Shown here: positions 25,049 through 35,868 of the stretch, one piece after another
How positions within the stretch are numbered: position 1 is the first letter of the stretch
Layout of the letters: the number at the start of each line of letters is the position of its first letter
Assembly (NCBI GenBank): GCA_019188255.1
Contig: JAETXT010000006.1
Span: 372,001-436,000 of the forward strand
Reading direction: 5' to 3'
Origin: Verticillium longisporum
Lineage: Eukaryota; Ascomycota; Sordariomycetes; Glomerellales; Plectosphaerellaceae
Length of the DNA stretch: 64,000 nucleotides
The notes under the pieces: model-generated
Seen by the model: only the letters and a program-made list of their open reading frames with translations
Told to the model about the DNA's origin: nothing
The model's database searches: none
Translations under genes and position numbers: made by a program

Positions 25049-28000
25049 ATGGGCGCCGAAGCCTTTAACGAAAAGGGCGCTACCGACGGCAGCGATGAGA
25101 CCCTCGCTGCTGCCGCCGCTAGCAAGGAGCCTGAGCCTGATGTCCCCGAAGAGGAAGCTCCTTGGGCAGCATATAAAGTACGCTTCTTGTGCCAGGCCTT
25201 CGTTCAACTACTGACCTGCTTCGTAGGGAATCTTCCGATATGCTGGTCCTCTCGAGTACTCCTTGCAAGCTATCGCCATCGTTGCTGCGATTGCGTCAGG
25301 CGCTGGCATTGCGCTCCAGAACCTCATTTTCGGCCAATTCATCACCGTCATCACCGACTTCACTACCGGTGTGAACACACCGGCCCAATTTATGGATGAT
25401 GTTTCTACCCTGGCGTAGGTTGTCTCCAATTATCAGCATGAGGCCTGCCCCCGGCTAACAGACACCCCAAGTCTCTACTTTGTATACCTCGGCATCGGCA
25501 GATTCGTTCTCGCCTACCTCTACAACTCGCTTCTCACTTACGCTGCGTATCGTATCATTCGCAACATCCCTCACGAGTATCTACGCGCAGCCCTCAGCCA
25601 GGAAGTCGCATTCTATGACTTTGGAACAGGCGGCTCCATCGCAACCCAGGGCACCTCCAACGGCCGCCTCATCAACGGCGGTATTGCCGAAAAACTTGGT
25701 CTTACTTTCCAAGGACTGTCTGCCTTCGTTACCGCCTTTATCATTGCATTCATCGTCCAGTGGAAGCTCACGCTCATCTGCCTCTGCATCGCACCCGCCA
25801 CCATCATCGTCATGGGTGTCATCGCTACCATCGAAGCCGGTCACGAGACGAAGATCTTGGAAATCTACGCCCAGGCCAATTCGTTCGCCGAAGGCGTCCT
25901 CTCTAGTGCCCGTGCTGTCCATGCCTTCGAAATGCGTCCCAGGCTTGTGCACAAGTTCGACGAGCACCTCATCGAAGCTCACAAGGTGGGTAGCAAGATA
26001 TCCATCCTGTTCGGTATCATGTTCTCTGCCGAGTACACCATCATCTACCTGGGCTTTGGCTTGGCTTTCTGGCAGGGTACTCAGATGCTCTCGCGCGGCG
26101 AGATCTCGTCTTCAGGTGAAATCTTCACTGTCTTGCTTTCAGTCGTTATCGCTGCCATCAGCTTGACGACCCTAGCCCCTTACTCCATTGACTTTAGCCG
26201 TGCTGCGTCTGCAGCTGCCAAGCTTTTCAGTCTAATGGACCGCAAGTCTGCCATCGATCCATTTGACAAGTCTGGTGAAGAGCCAGCGGAGACTATCGGC
26301 CTCGTCGAGATTGAGAATGTCACCTTCGCCTACCCTACCCGGCCGAGTACCACAGTTCTCGACAACTTCACCCTACGTGTTCCTGCCGGCAAGGTAACTG
26401 CACTCGTTGGTCAGTCTGGAAGTGGCAAGAGTACCATAGTTGGGTTGCTTGAACGATGGTACAACCCCAAATCCGGTACGATCAAGCTCGACGGCCGTCC
26501 GATCGAAACGCTGAACCTCAACTGGCTGCGCAAGAACGTCCGCCTTGTCCAGCAAGAGCCTGTTTTGTTCCAAGGTAGCGTTTTCGACAACATCAAAAAC
26601 GGCCTCATTGGGACGCAGTGGGAACATGCCCCGGTGGAAGAGCAGAGGAAACTGGTGCAGGAGGCAGCCAAGATGGCGTTTGCGCACGACTTCGTCTCTG
26701 AGCTGCCAAATGGCTATGACACGCAAATCGGTCAGCGCGGCGGTCTACTTTCTGGCGGGCAGAAGCAGCGCGTTGCTATCGCTCGCAGTGTGGTATCCCA
26801 GCCGAAAGTGCTCCTCCTGGACGAGGCTACCAGCGCACTTGACCCGCACGCTGAAAGCATCGTTCAACAGGCCCTCGATAAGGCTTCCGTCGGCCGTACC
26901 ACGATTGTTATTGCTCATAAGCTGGCGACCATCCGCAAGGCCGATAACATTGTCGTCATGACTAAGGGCCGTATCGTGGAGCAGGGCACCCACGAGGCCC
27001 TTATTGCTAATGACGATGTCTACGCCAACCTTGTCAAGATCCAGAATCTCGCCGTCACAGACACAGACTCGACCTCGGACACGGAGATTGACGAAGCCAA
27101 CGCTTCCAAGGGCGAGGACTTGGATGTCTCCAAATCACTGACTCGCTACGCAACATCAGTCCAAGGGCGCATGGAAGACCAGAAGGAACGTGACAACTAC
27201 GATCACCACAAGCAAAAGGGCGTATTCTACGTCGTGACTCGACTCATGCGCGAGTCTCCAGAGGTGTTCTGGGCGTACGTCTTCATGGTATTGGGCTGTA
27301 TCGGCGCTGCTGCCGCATTTCCAGGTCAGGCTATCCTTCTGGCTAACGTCATGGATGTCTTCACATTGACCGGCGATGCCATGAGGAGTCGAGGGTCCTT
27401 TTATGCAACCATGTTCATCGTCCTCGCCGCTGGTGGCGTCCTCTCGTACTTCTCCCTTGGATACTCGACCAACGTGCTCGCACAATTCCTCAACCATAAA
27501 CTGCGAAAGCAAAGTCTTGCCGATATGCTGCGGCAGGATCTGCAGTTTTTCGATCGCACAGAAAACAACACGGGCGCTCTCACTGGCCGCGTCGATTCGA
27601 ACCCGCAAGCTATTCTCGAGCTCATGGGGTTTAATATCGCCCTCATCCTTGTCGCTGTGATCAACGTCGCGTCTTGCTGCATCCTTGCGATTGCTCATGA
27701 CTGGAACCTCGGTCTTGTTGTCGTCTGCGCTGGTCTGCCCCCTATTCTGACCGCCGGATACCTCAAGATTCGGTTCGACGCCAAGCTTGATCGCGACATG
27801 TCGAAGCGTTACGCCAATAGTGCAGCCATTGCCTCCGAGGCTGTCAATGCCATCCGCACAGTGTCGTCCCTCGCCATTGAGGAGTCGGTTCTCCAGAGCT
27901 ACACTGCCGAGCTCGATTGGGCAGTCGCGGATTCCACTCGTCCCATGTTCACCATGATGGTGTGGTTCGCTTTGACGCAGTCTATTGAGTACTGGTTCAT

Positions 28001-29060
28001 GGCTTTGGGTTTCTGGTACGGCTGCCGTCTGCTGTCATTCGGCGACATCAGCATGTATGACTTTTTCGTCGCCTTTCTGGGCGTCTTCTTCTCCGGCCAG
28101 GCCACCGCCCAGCTGTTCCAGTTTTCGACAAGCATCACCAAGGGCATCAATGCAGCCAACTACATTTTCTGGCTCCACGAATTGCAGCCCACGGTTCAAG
28201 AAACGCCCGAGAACCGCAACAACGGTCCCAGCGCTGGCGGTCCTATCGAGCTCGACAACGTTCGCTTCTCCTATCCTCTTCGTCCGGATGCTCCCGTGCT
28301 CAAAGGTGTTGAGATGAACGTAAGTGCCTCCTACCTCCCACCTGAACAGCTCATCTAACATTCTCAGATTCAACCCGGTCAATTTGTGGCGCTTGTCGGC
28401 GCGTCTGGATGCGGCAAGTCCACAATGATCGCCATGCTTGAACGTTTCTACGATCCCACGACCGGCACGATCAAGATTGCTTCCTCTCCACTGCCCACTC
28501 TGAACCCAAGGCTATACCGTCGCCTCGTCGCGCTTGTACAACAAGAGCCGACGCTATTCCAAGGAACCATTCGCGAGAACATTGCCCTCGGCCTGGATGA
28601 CCCTACCGATACCTCGTCGGAGAAGACCGCCGCCGCAGTTCCTGACTCTCGAATTGAGGCAGCCCTCCGCGCAGCCAACGCGTGGACCTTTGTCTCGTCG
28701 CTGCCACAGGGCCTCGCCACTCCAGCCGGCGCCAACGGCACGCAGCTGTCGGGTGGTCAGAGGCAGCGCATCGCCATTGCGCGGGCGCTCATTCGTGACC
28801 CGGCCATTTTGCTTCTCGACGAGGCGACGAGCGCCCTGGATACGGAGAGCGAGAAGATTGTGCAAGGCGCCCTCGCCGAGGCGGCCAAGGCCGGAGACAG
28901 GATCACGGTGGCGGTCGCGCACCGCTTGAGTACTGTCAAGGACGCGGACTGCATTTGTGTGTTCTACGGTGGAAGGATCGTAGAGATGGGCACGCATGCT
29001 GAGCTGGTGGCCCAGGGAGGCATGTACAGGAAGATGTGTGAGGCGCAGGCTCTGGATTAG
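25049..29060 (+). CDS. ABC transporter, full-length ABCB (multidrug resistance) type
   Basis: Exons 25049-25177, 25227-25414, 25472-28319 and 28368-29060 give 1285 residues, the normal size for a TMD-NBD-TMD-NBD exporter. NBD1: Walker A GQSGSGKST near 419-427, signature LSGGQKQR near 532, Walker B VLLLDEATSALD near 552. NBD2: Walker A GASGCGKST near 1066, signature LSGGQRQR near 1182, Walker B ILLLDEATSALD near 1203. Both halves therefore keep their catalytic motifs. Each membrane domain shows hydrophobic helices (for example YSLQAIAIVAAIASGAGIAL; GLSAFVTAFIIAFIV). The family exports lipophilic compounds, peptides or drugs across the plasma or vacuolar membrane using ATP. Exon 1 encodes an acidic cytosolic N-terminus, and the next exon begins GIFRYAGPLEY, as in other fungal ABCB proteins. 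The adjacent divergent Zn2Cys6 gene suggests inducible expression. Confidence 0.95.
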
Positions 29061-29594
29061 GCGTGAGTTGTATGGGCAGGTACTTTGTATACAGCGTGAC
29101 ATTTACCCTAATTAATTTGTTGGATGCATATCATAGACATAATACCCGGGAAACCATCCTCATAATCTTGTCACATTAGCTGCGAGCATGCCAAGCAGAT
29201 GTAGTTAGTCAAAACTTCAAGTGTCTTCAGTGATTAAAGATCGTCCGTGAAACTACTCCAAGCCTGTCGAAACCATTCCACCCTAATCATCCATGTGTCT
29301 GCCCCGGCCTCATCAAGATGCGAAACGAATCGTCACCAAAAGGCCTTCCAACAAGGTTGACTCAGGGGCTCAAAATATCAAGAGAATGGGCAGCACATAC
29401 CCTTCCTGGGGCACGAACTAGAATAGGGTCTAACGAAGCGAAAAGAATACGAAAAATGATAGAAGGCCTCCCGGGATGTATGCAATCTGCCCTTATCCTC
29501 CACCTTCTCATCACATCACCTCCTCGACTCCATCACCATATCCCCCCACCCATCTGTTCCTGTTCAACCGCCTCGCCGCCAGAGCATCCGTCAC
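29061..29594. other. Convergent 3' region of the ABC transporter and the secreted protein gene
   Basis: About 530 nt with no gene, more A/T-rich than its surroundings (stretches such as ttaccctaattaatttgttgg). It probably holds both polyadenylation regions. Confidence 0.5.
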
Positions 29595-30484
29595 TCACCA
29601 CATGAAGTGGCGAAAGTTGTTCCGCACAGGAGGAGGCGAGGAGCCCGCGGGGCCGGCATCAGGAGGCGCTGGCGCTGCAGGGGCCGCAGGTGCTGAGGCG
29701 GCCGGGGCGGCGGGAGGGGCCGGAGGCGCGGATGGAGGAGCCGTGTCAGGAAGAGGCGCGGGAACCGCAGGAACGGGCACGGGCTCGCCGGCTGGCTGGG
29801 GTACCGGGGCGTTACCGGGTGCTGGTTCAGGGGCTGGTTCCGGCCCTGGTTGTGGCTGCGGCTGCGGCTGACCTGCGCTGCCGGGCGGGGCGGGTGCGCA
29901 GTTGAGGTTGCAGGGTGTCTCGCAGCGGCCGATAAAGTCGGGGGCGTCGTTCTTGCAGCGGCCGTTGCAGGGGCATAGGAGCTCAATGTCTGTGCCGGTC
30001 GGCTGGTCGAAGGACTCGCAGAGGCAGACGAAGAGCGAGTCGTCGAGGCGGTTCGAGTTGGGCTGGGCGCTGGCGCAGTCGATGCCGGGGCTGGAGCAGT
30101 AGCCTTTGGATACCTGGTCCTGGGTGTAGCCTGCGAGTCGAGTTAGCGATATATCGCAATTTTGAAGGGGTGGGGAGAGGAGGTACCCTGGGAGCCCTTG
30201 AGGACCTTTCCGCAGTAGGTGGCACCGCAAACGCATGTTGCGCCGTTGGTGGGCGGCGACCCTGTAGGTGCCGAGGAGGGCGGAGCAGGAGGAGGAGGGG
30301 GAGGTGGAGGAGGGGGTGAGTTTCCGGGTGGCTGTGGACTGCCTTCGATCACCGTGATGGTCGTCGTCGAGGTGGTTATGGGAGCTGGGAGGACCTGGGG
30401 CACAGGCGGAGCGGGGACCTCCTGAGCTCGAGCCGACGCCAGGTCAAGGAGTGCTGCGAGCGTGAGTATGGATGTGGGCCTCAT
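29595..30484 (-). CDS. Secreted cysteine-rich, proline-rich protein
   Basis: Two exons, 30484-30187 and 30130-29595 (56-nt intron, phase 1), encode 277 residues. A signal peptide is clear at residues 1-20 (hydrophobic, ending SARA before QEVPAP). A Thr/Pro-rich arm with a long poly-Pro run follows. A compact Cys-rich domain of about 100 residues comes next (13 Cys; ATCVCGATYCGK, GYCSSPGIDC, LFVCLCESF, LLCPCNGRCK, CETPCNLNC). The C-terminal arm is Pro/Ala/Gly-rich. No GPI signal is obvious: the C-terminus ends HFMW rather than in a hydrophobic tail. The layout suggests an extracellular or cell-wall-associated protein held by disulfides; an effector-like role is only a guess. The Cys spacing does not match CFEM or hydrophobins. 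Confidence 0.82.
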
Positions 30485-31725
30485 CTTGCGGTGAAGTCCA
30501 AGGCGTCGTCGTTTGCGTAGAGGCTGGTGGTTATCTGTGAGGGACGGACTGCTTGTTCATGGGGCTGGAGTAGATATCGTGTCCGTGCTAGAGAAAGCTG
30601 CAAAGGCGCTCATTGCCCTTTTATGTTAACAAGTAGTTTCCTCCATGATTCAAGTTGACTCTTCTGTCGACTGCCTCTGCCGATTGCCAAGACGGTATAG
30701 CATGATCTGGTTGGTTACCTTTCTCGAGTTGGTCCAAAGCAAGCAGCAAGCATCCGTGTTAGAGGTAGAGCAGGCGGATATTCCAACGACACGTTGATGT
30801 GATACCCGTAGCGGACCTCACTCGGGCCCTTTTCGCGTCACCTCCAGTATGCGTACGACGACGAGGATGCGTCACGCTTGATAGCAGTGGTGCCGGTAAA
30901 ATCCACTGCCAGCCATGGCCGCCCTGGCATTGCAACATACGCCACGGTTTTCTCCTTCCTACGACGTCCAGATTCACTCAGAAGAGGTAAAATGTGTGTC
31001 AATCGGCGACTCGGCGACTCGGTGACTCGATGGCCGGCTCGGGCGCTTGCCTCGATGACATATGCCGTGGTCGTTGCTGGCATGCCGTGCTTCGAGGTAC
31101 GCGGCGAGGAACCGTCCGGTAGATACGAGGACAGCTGAGATGGGTATGTCAATACGTGTATCATTTTCCCACGCTTCGATCTGGAAGATGAAGATAGATA
31201 TGATGTCATGAAAAGCTCTTGTGGTCGGAAGCCGCGTTCTTGGTTCAACGTAGGTGAGAACTGTGTAGCGACATGACGGATCAGCATGTATCACCTGATG
31301 GCGTCCCTTCAACAGGTATGGCATTTTGACGTGAGGCCCTCCTTTGCACAGCCGATCGCCGTAATACTCTGTCGACGGAGGGGGCAGGGCAAGGAACTGT
31401 TGTTGAGGTTGAGGTTGTCGAAGAGCCAGGGTAAGAACGAGGGGTGGAAGCAGAGGATGAGGTAGAAACAGTGCGCAGGGCCAATGCACACCCGGCACTG
31501 TACGACCCCACCACCCCCACCACCCCGCCATGCCGGCCAAACCTGCCACGCCACATCTCCCATCATCCCACTTCCAGTCAAAGGGCTCCGACATTCAGGG
31601 TCTTTGCTTTACGATCCAAGCCTCCCAAGCCCCGACCGTCGCGCAGCCCTCGCTCGAACTCGAAGCAGTCCACTCTGTTTGACCCTTGGCACATTGGACA
31701 GCACACAAACTCCTGTCCGCCCACC
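30485..31725. other. Upstream region between the secreted protein gene and porphobilinogen deaminase
   Basis: A divergent intergenic region of 1.24 kb. Minus-strand open frames between 30838 and 31594 exist but are poor in domain character and overlap each other. The last 150 nt before 31726 are C-rich and are likely the leader of the downstream gene. Confidence 0.5.
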
Positions 31726-32787
31726 ATGGCTGCCGCTCCCACCTCCGACAGCGGCAATGACCCCGCCGCCTCAGCCGCCTCGACAGTTCGCATCGGCACC
31801 CGCAGGTCAGCGCTCGCCGTCCGCCAGACCGAGCTGGTGATCGAGGCACTCAAGCGCATTCGTCCCGACTACACATATGAGATCCATGCCATGCAGACCC
31901 TCGGCGACAAGGACCAGGTCACTGCTCTCTACAACTTTGGCGGCAAGGGCCTGTGGACGAACGAGCTCGAGGCCAAGCTCACGAACAACGAAATTGACGT
32001 GATCGTTCACAGTCTCAAGGACATGCCCACCGTCCTCCCTGAAGGCTGCATTCTTGGCGCCGTCGTCGAGCGCGAGAATCCCCACGACGTCGTCGTCTTC
32101 AAAGATACAGTCGCAGACCAGTACAAGTCCATCGCCGACCTCCCCGCCGGTAGCGTCGTCGGCACGAGCAGTATCCGCCGCATCGCACAGCTGAAGCGCA
32201 AGTACCCGGGTCTCCAGTTCGCCGACGTCCGCGGCAACATCCAGACCCGTCTCGCCAAGCTCGACGATCCCGACGGCCCTTTCACCGCCATCATCCTCGC
32301 CGCCGCCGGCCTGCTGCGCATGGACCTCGGCGGCCGCATCGGCCAGTACCTCGCCTCCGACACGGGCGGCATCCTGCACGCCGTAGGCCAGGGTGCCCTC
32401 GGCATCGAGGCCCGCACCGACGACGACCGCGTGCTCACCCTGCTGCGCGGCATCGAGCACGGCCCCACGCGCCTCGCCGCCGAGGCCGAGCGCAGCGTCA
32501 TGCGCACCCTCGAGGGCGGCTGCAGCGTGCCCATTGGCGTCGAGACGACCTGGCGCGACGACGGCAAGACGCTGACCCTCAAGGCGTCCGTCACCCACGT
32601 CGACGGCACACACGGCGTCGACGGCGAGAGCACGCGCGTCATCGAGTCGCCCGAGGCGGCTGACCAGCTCGGCAGGGACCTTGCCGTCGAGCTTGTTGAC
32701 AGGGGGGCGCAGACGATTCTTGATGACATCAACCAGAACCGGCCGGGGGATCAGCCTGCTACGCTCCCCGCGGCGGCTGCATCGTAG
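31726..32787 (+). CDS. HEM3: Porphobilinogen deaminase (hydroxymethylbilane synthase)
   Basis: A single exon of 353 residues from ATG 31726 (ccaccATGg). The enzyme joins four porphobilinogen units into hydroxymethylbilane, the third step of haem synthesis, normally in the cytosol. The N-terminal domain begins VRIGTRRSALAVRQTELV and has the conserved LGDKDQ, GKGLWTNELE and IVHSLKDMPT segments. The catalytic Asp lies in the family's conserved LPEGCILGAVVERENPHD stretch. GTSSIRRIAQLKRKYP and DVRGNIQTRLAKLD are the substrate-binding Arg motifs. The dipyrromethane cofactor Cys is C266 in LEGGCSVPIGV. Length matches the family. The frame is open upstream of 31726, but that part is not conserved-looking. 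Confidence 0.96.
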   Translation: MAAAPTSDSGNDPAASAASTVRIGTRRSALAVRQTELVIEALKRIRPDYTYEIHAMQTLGDKDQVTALYNFGGKGLWTNELEAKLTNNEIDVIVHSLKDMPTVLPEGCILGAVVERENPHDVVVFKDTVADQYKSIADLPAGSVVGTSSIRRIAQLKRKYPGLQFADVRGNIQTRLAKLDDPDGPFTAIILAAAGLLRMDLGGRIGQYLASDTGGILHAVGQGALGIEARTDDDRVLTLLRGIEHGPTRLAAEAERSVMRTLEGGCSVPIGVETTWRDDGKTLTLKASVTHVDGTHGVDGESTRVIESPEAADQLGRDLAVELVDRGAQTILDDINQNRPGDQPATLPAAAAS

Positions 32788-33266
32788 ACTTTTTTCTTTC
32801 TCTTTTTTTCTTCTTCACATCTGCTCCGTTCCACGACTGCCCGTCTCGTGAGTCGAGTTTACTGGCATACCCTGTGACGAACTGCGTAGCGTACGTAGCT
32901 TGCTCAGCGAGCGAGGGATTCCGTCGAGACCCTCCTGAGCACATGCACAAAAAACAAAAGCGTCGATGATGAAGAGCCTAACAGAATGACACCTAAAAGC
33001 ATGAATCTCAATTCCGTTTCTATGTCGCCGGCCCAATGTTAAAAGCCGTAAGACCGTCGGCAGTCCGTATGATACAGCCCGAAGTCTTCCTCCGTGCCGC
33101 CGTCACCTCCCTGGTCTGGGAGAGACGGGGGAGGATATGTTTTGCAAATGAAAAAGAAAAGCCAGAAAATTCCCCAGGTTGAACTGTGCTTGTCGCTTCC
33201 ATAACCACCCAACGCGCACACACACACACACGCTATCATGCCCCTATCTACCAGGTCAAGGACATA
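32788..33266. other. Convergent 3' region of the HEM3 and GCV3 genes
   Basis: About 480 nt between two stop codons facing each other. It includes a T-rich tract directly after the HEM3 stop and a short (CA)n tract near 33216-33232. No gene is seen. Confidence 0.5.
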
Positions 33267-33852
33267 TTAGTGCTCGCCGCCGACAAACGCCTTGTAGGCC
33301 TCGCCGTCCATGAGGCTCTCGAGGTCCTTGACGCCCTGCTCGTCGACCTCAACGCGGGCCAGCCAGCCGCCGCCGTGCGAGTCGTCCTCGGGCACCTTGT
33401 TGATGGTGCCGGGCTTCTCCTCGAGGTCAATGTTGACCTGGACGACCTTGCAGCTGACGGGGGCGTTGATGTCGGCGGCGCTCTTGACAGACTCGACGGC
33501 GCCAATGGCGTCGCCCTGGGCGACGGTCGCGCCCTCCTCGGGGAGCTCGACGAAGACGACGTCACCGAGGGCCTCGGCGGCGTACTCGGAAATGCCGATG
33601 ACGCCCGTCTTGTTGTCGGCCGCGAGGTCGATCCACTCGTGGTCCTTGGTGTACTTGCGGATGAGAGCTGATCAATTAGCACGAGGAAAGACAGGAAGGG
33701 GGGGCCAGTGACGCAGAGGAGCACTTACCGGCAGGTGTCGTCGCAAAGGTCCTCTGCGCAGGGCGGGCCATGACGGGGCGGGCGGCGGGCTTGAGGACGG
33801 CCGACAGGACCGTGGGGCGGGCAGCCCTGACGCAGCGAGCAATTGAAGCCAT
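33267..33852 (-). CDS. GCV3: Glycine cleavage system H protein, mitochondrial
   Basis: Two exons, 33852-33729 and 33667-33267 (61-nt intron, phase 1), give 174 residues. The first exon is an Arg/Ala-rich mitochondrial presequence (MASIARCVRAARPT... RTFATTPA). The mature part begins LIRKYTKDHEWI and shows the lipoyl-domain core GVIGISEYAAEALGDVVFVE. The lipoyl-lysine motif is AVESVKSAADI, with the modified lysine near residue 103, followed by NIDLEEKPGTINKVPEDD. The protein shuttles the aminomethyl group and reducing equivalents between the P, T and L proteins of the glycine decarboxylase complex. Length and motif order are canonical. Confidence 0.96.
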
Positions 33853-35868
33853 TGTAGCGATTTCGAAAATGTGCGAAGGGGGCGGGGAGGGGGGCGAGTC
33901 TGGCGTTATCGTGGGATGATGTAGGAGTTGGACGACGCTCAAAGCGGGAACCTGGGGCAGGAAGGAGGAGCTCTCGTTCCTACTGCCATGATAATGGCTT
34001 GACTCTTTTGCTTGCTCGGCACACATCGGCCAACCTGAGGTGGAGCTGCTACGCCGTCATTGGCTGCTGCAGGGCTTGGACCGGCTTAGTAAGGTCGGAG
34101 CACGGTCGGACCGGGGCACCGACTGCGGGGGGTTAAGGCCCAATGGGAGCGCTGAAGCTGCCCCGCGTTCGTGGCCGGTCCTCAGAAGGGGTCATGCCCT
34201 GGAACAAACGAGGAGTGCTGATGATGTGTTCTGGGCTGATTGAGATTCATGCTCTGGGCGGAGCCTCGAGCTAGTGTGACAATACGATAGCGAGCCGAAC
34301 AGTCTGCGATCGAGATCAAGCAGACATGCACATTGGGATGAGCTTCAATGCCATGAGGTTTCTTGGATTGGTGTCGTGTCACATGCATCTTGGATTGGCT
34401 CAACGTGGCCCGCATTGGCCCTACCTAATAAGGTAGGTATGATAGGTAGCTGAGTGTACTATTCTTGCAGTGCTGCGTTGTCACTGTTTACATGGTCAAA
34501 TTCGGCACTGAGGTAAACACACAAATCATCTTGCGCTTTGCTTGTGAAATAGTGAGGTGCAGGCAGAGGCGAGCTTCTGGGCCCCTACATCAATCATTAT
34601 GTTTCTTGACGGCCTTCAATACGAAGAGCAACCAAGGCGGATGACATTCACAACAGAAACAACCCTCGTCGGAGCACTATCCGACTCCGTTGCTGCTGGA
34701 GAATGGTTGCTTCTCCCATCGAGGTGAGCCAGTGTCGCACGCGTCGCGTCTCAACCCGTTACATGCATCGCCCTATCACTAGCATGTCATATTTCGTCAT
34801 TTGCAGCCCTCTGGCCCCTGGTCCTAGCATTCAGCTGGTTCACCCCCTGCAAATCGGGTGCTGGATCTGCCTCAAGCGCCTAAAACAGGTGCGCTGGCGC
34901 CCCCTAACACGCCCTAAACCTCGCCGCCGCCGAAGTCTCGGTGTCCTGTCAGCCAGTGAAACCCTCTTGGTTGGGCACCCTGACCTGTTGCATTGCGACT
35001 CGACTCCCCTTTTGCGACATCCACATCCCACAATTGCATCCAGCTGCTTGGTGCTGCTCATCCTCGTCCTCCCCCTCCTACATCCATTCCATCCCATTCA
35101 CTCTAGGCCCCCTGTCTTCCCTTTCGTTCCTGGCCCTGGTTCAACTTGTCGTTCCCTTATTACTTGTGTCTTTGCATCCTTCTGAACTCGAAGACGACGC
35201 TTGGCCCAACTCGACCAAAGTGGCCAGAACCTCTCTCTCTACCTCGAACCTCACCGATTCCGACGTTCGAAACAACCCCCCCAACTCGACTCGACCCATC
35301 CCACGATAACAAAAACGGGCGCCAACCATATCCCCAACAAGACCTCGTGCTTGTTGCTCGTGCTGTGCAACGTGAGAAGTCCCGCTAGGCCATGGCTAGC
35401 TCTGCCCCTTCCCCTGCACTCCCTTCTTCACCCTCCATCGTCATCCGCTGACAAGCCCAGCCTGACCAGCACCCACCGACTACTCCTAGCACTACTTCTT
35501 TCGACGGCACGCATCAGTGTTGCTTGACACCCACCCCGGCTTCCCATCATCCCCTCCCAACTGGCATCTCCCATGAAGCCCTCATCGGACAAGGCCTGAT
35601 CTCCGACACGCTCTTTCTCCCACCGACACACGAACCCCCCTCCCTCCCCCTTCTAAACCCCCGTCATTCCTTTTCGCTCCAGGCACGTACCCGGAGCCCA
35701 CCACACCACCACCCCTCCCCTTCGTTTGTCCGTCAGCCTAGGGGCCCATTCCGTTCCAGCCTCACCCTCCTCCCTCAGCCTTCGACACCTCCGACAAAAC
35801 CGCCCACCGTGGATTCGTCAACGTTATCAGCGGGGTCTCCGGCCCAGTTCCACGACGCTGTCGACATC
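33853..35868. other. Divergent region, including a long pyrimidine-rich leader of the Tem1-like gene
   Basis: Two kb between the GCV3 start and the Tem1-like ATG. From about 34930 to 35860 the plus strand is strongly C/T-rich with few stops, as in long fungal 5' leaders. An upstream frame is continuous with the GTPase frame from 35524 but lacks an ATG before 35869. A TACCTA-type hairpin lies at 34420-34437. No separate gene is supported. Confidence 0.5.
34420..34437. repeat. Short inverted repeat of the TACCT type
   Basis: Arms cctacct and aggtagg around an aata loop, followed at once by further TAGGTA copies (ggtatgataggtag). It lies in the GCV3/Tem1-like upstream region and resembles the palindromes at 39589 and 58819. 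Confidence 0.55.

Noticed and set aside
11743..29060. A complete secondary-metabolite gene cluster
   Set aside because: A P450, UstYa-like protein, regulators and an exporter are present, but no core synthase, terpene cyclase, prenyltransferase or precursor peptide can be found in the window.
30838..31594. Minus-strand open frames upstream of HEM3
   Set aside because: They overlap each other in different frames, are Trp/Gly- or Ser/Pro-repetitive, and have no conserved features.
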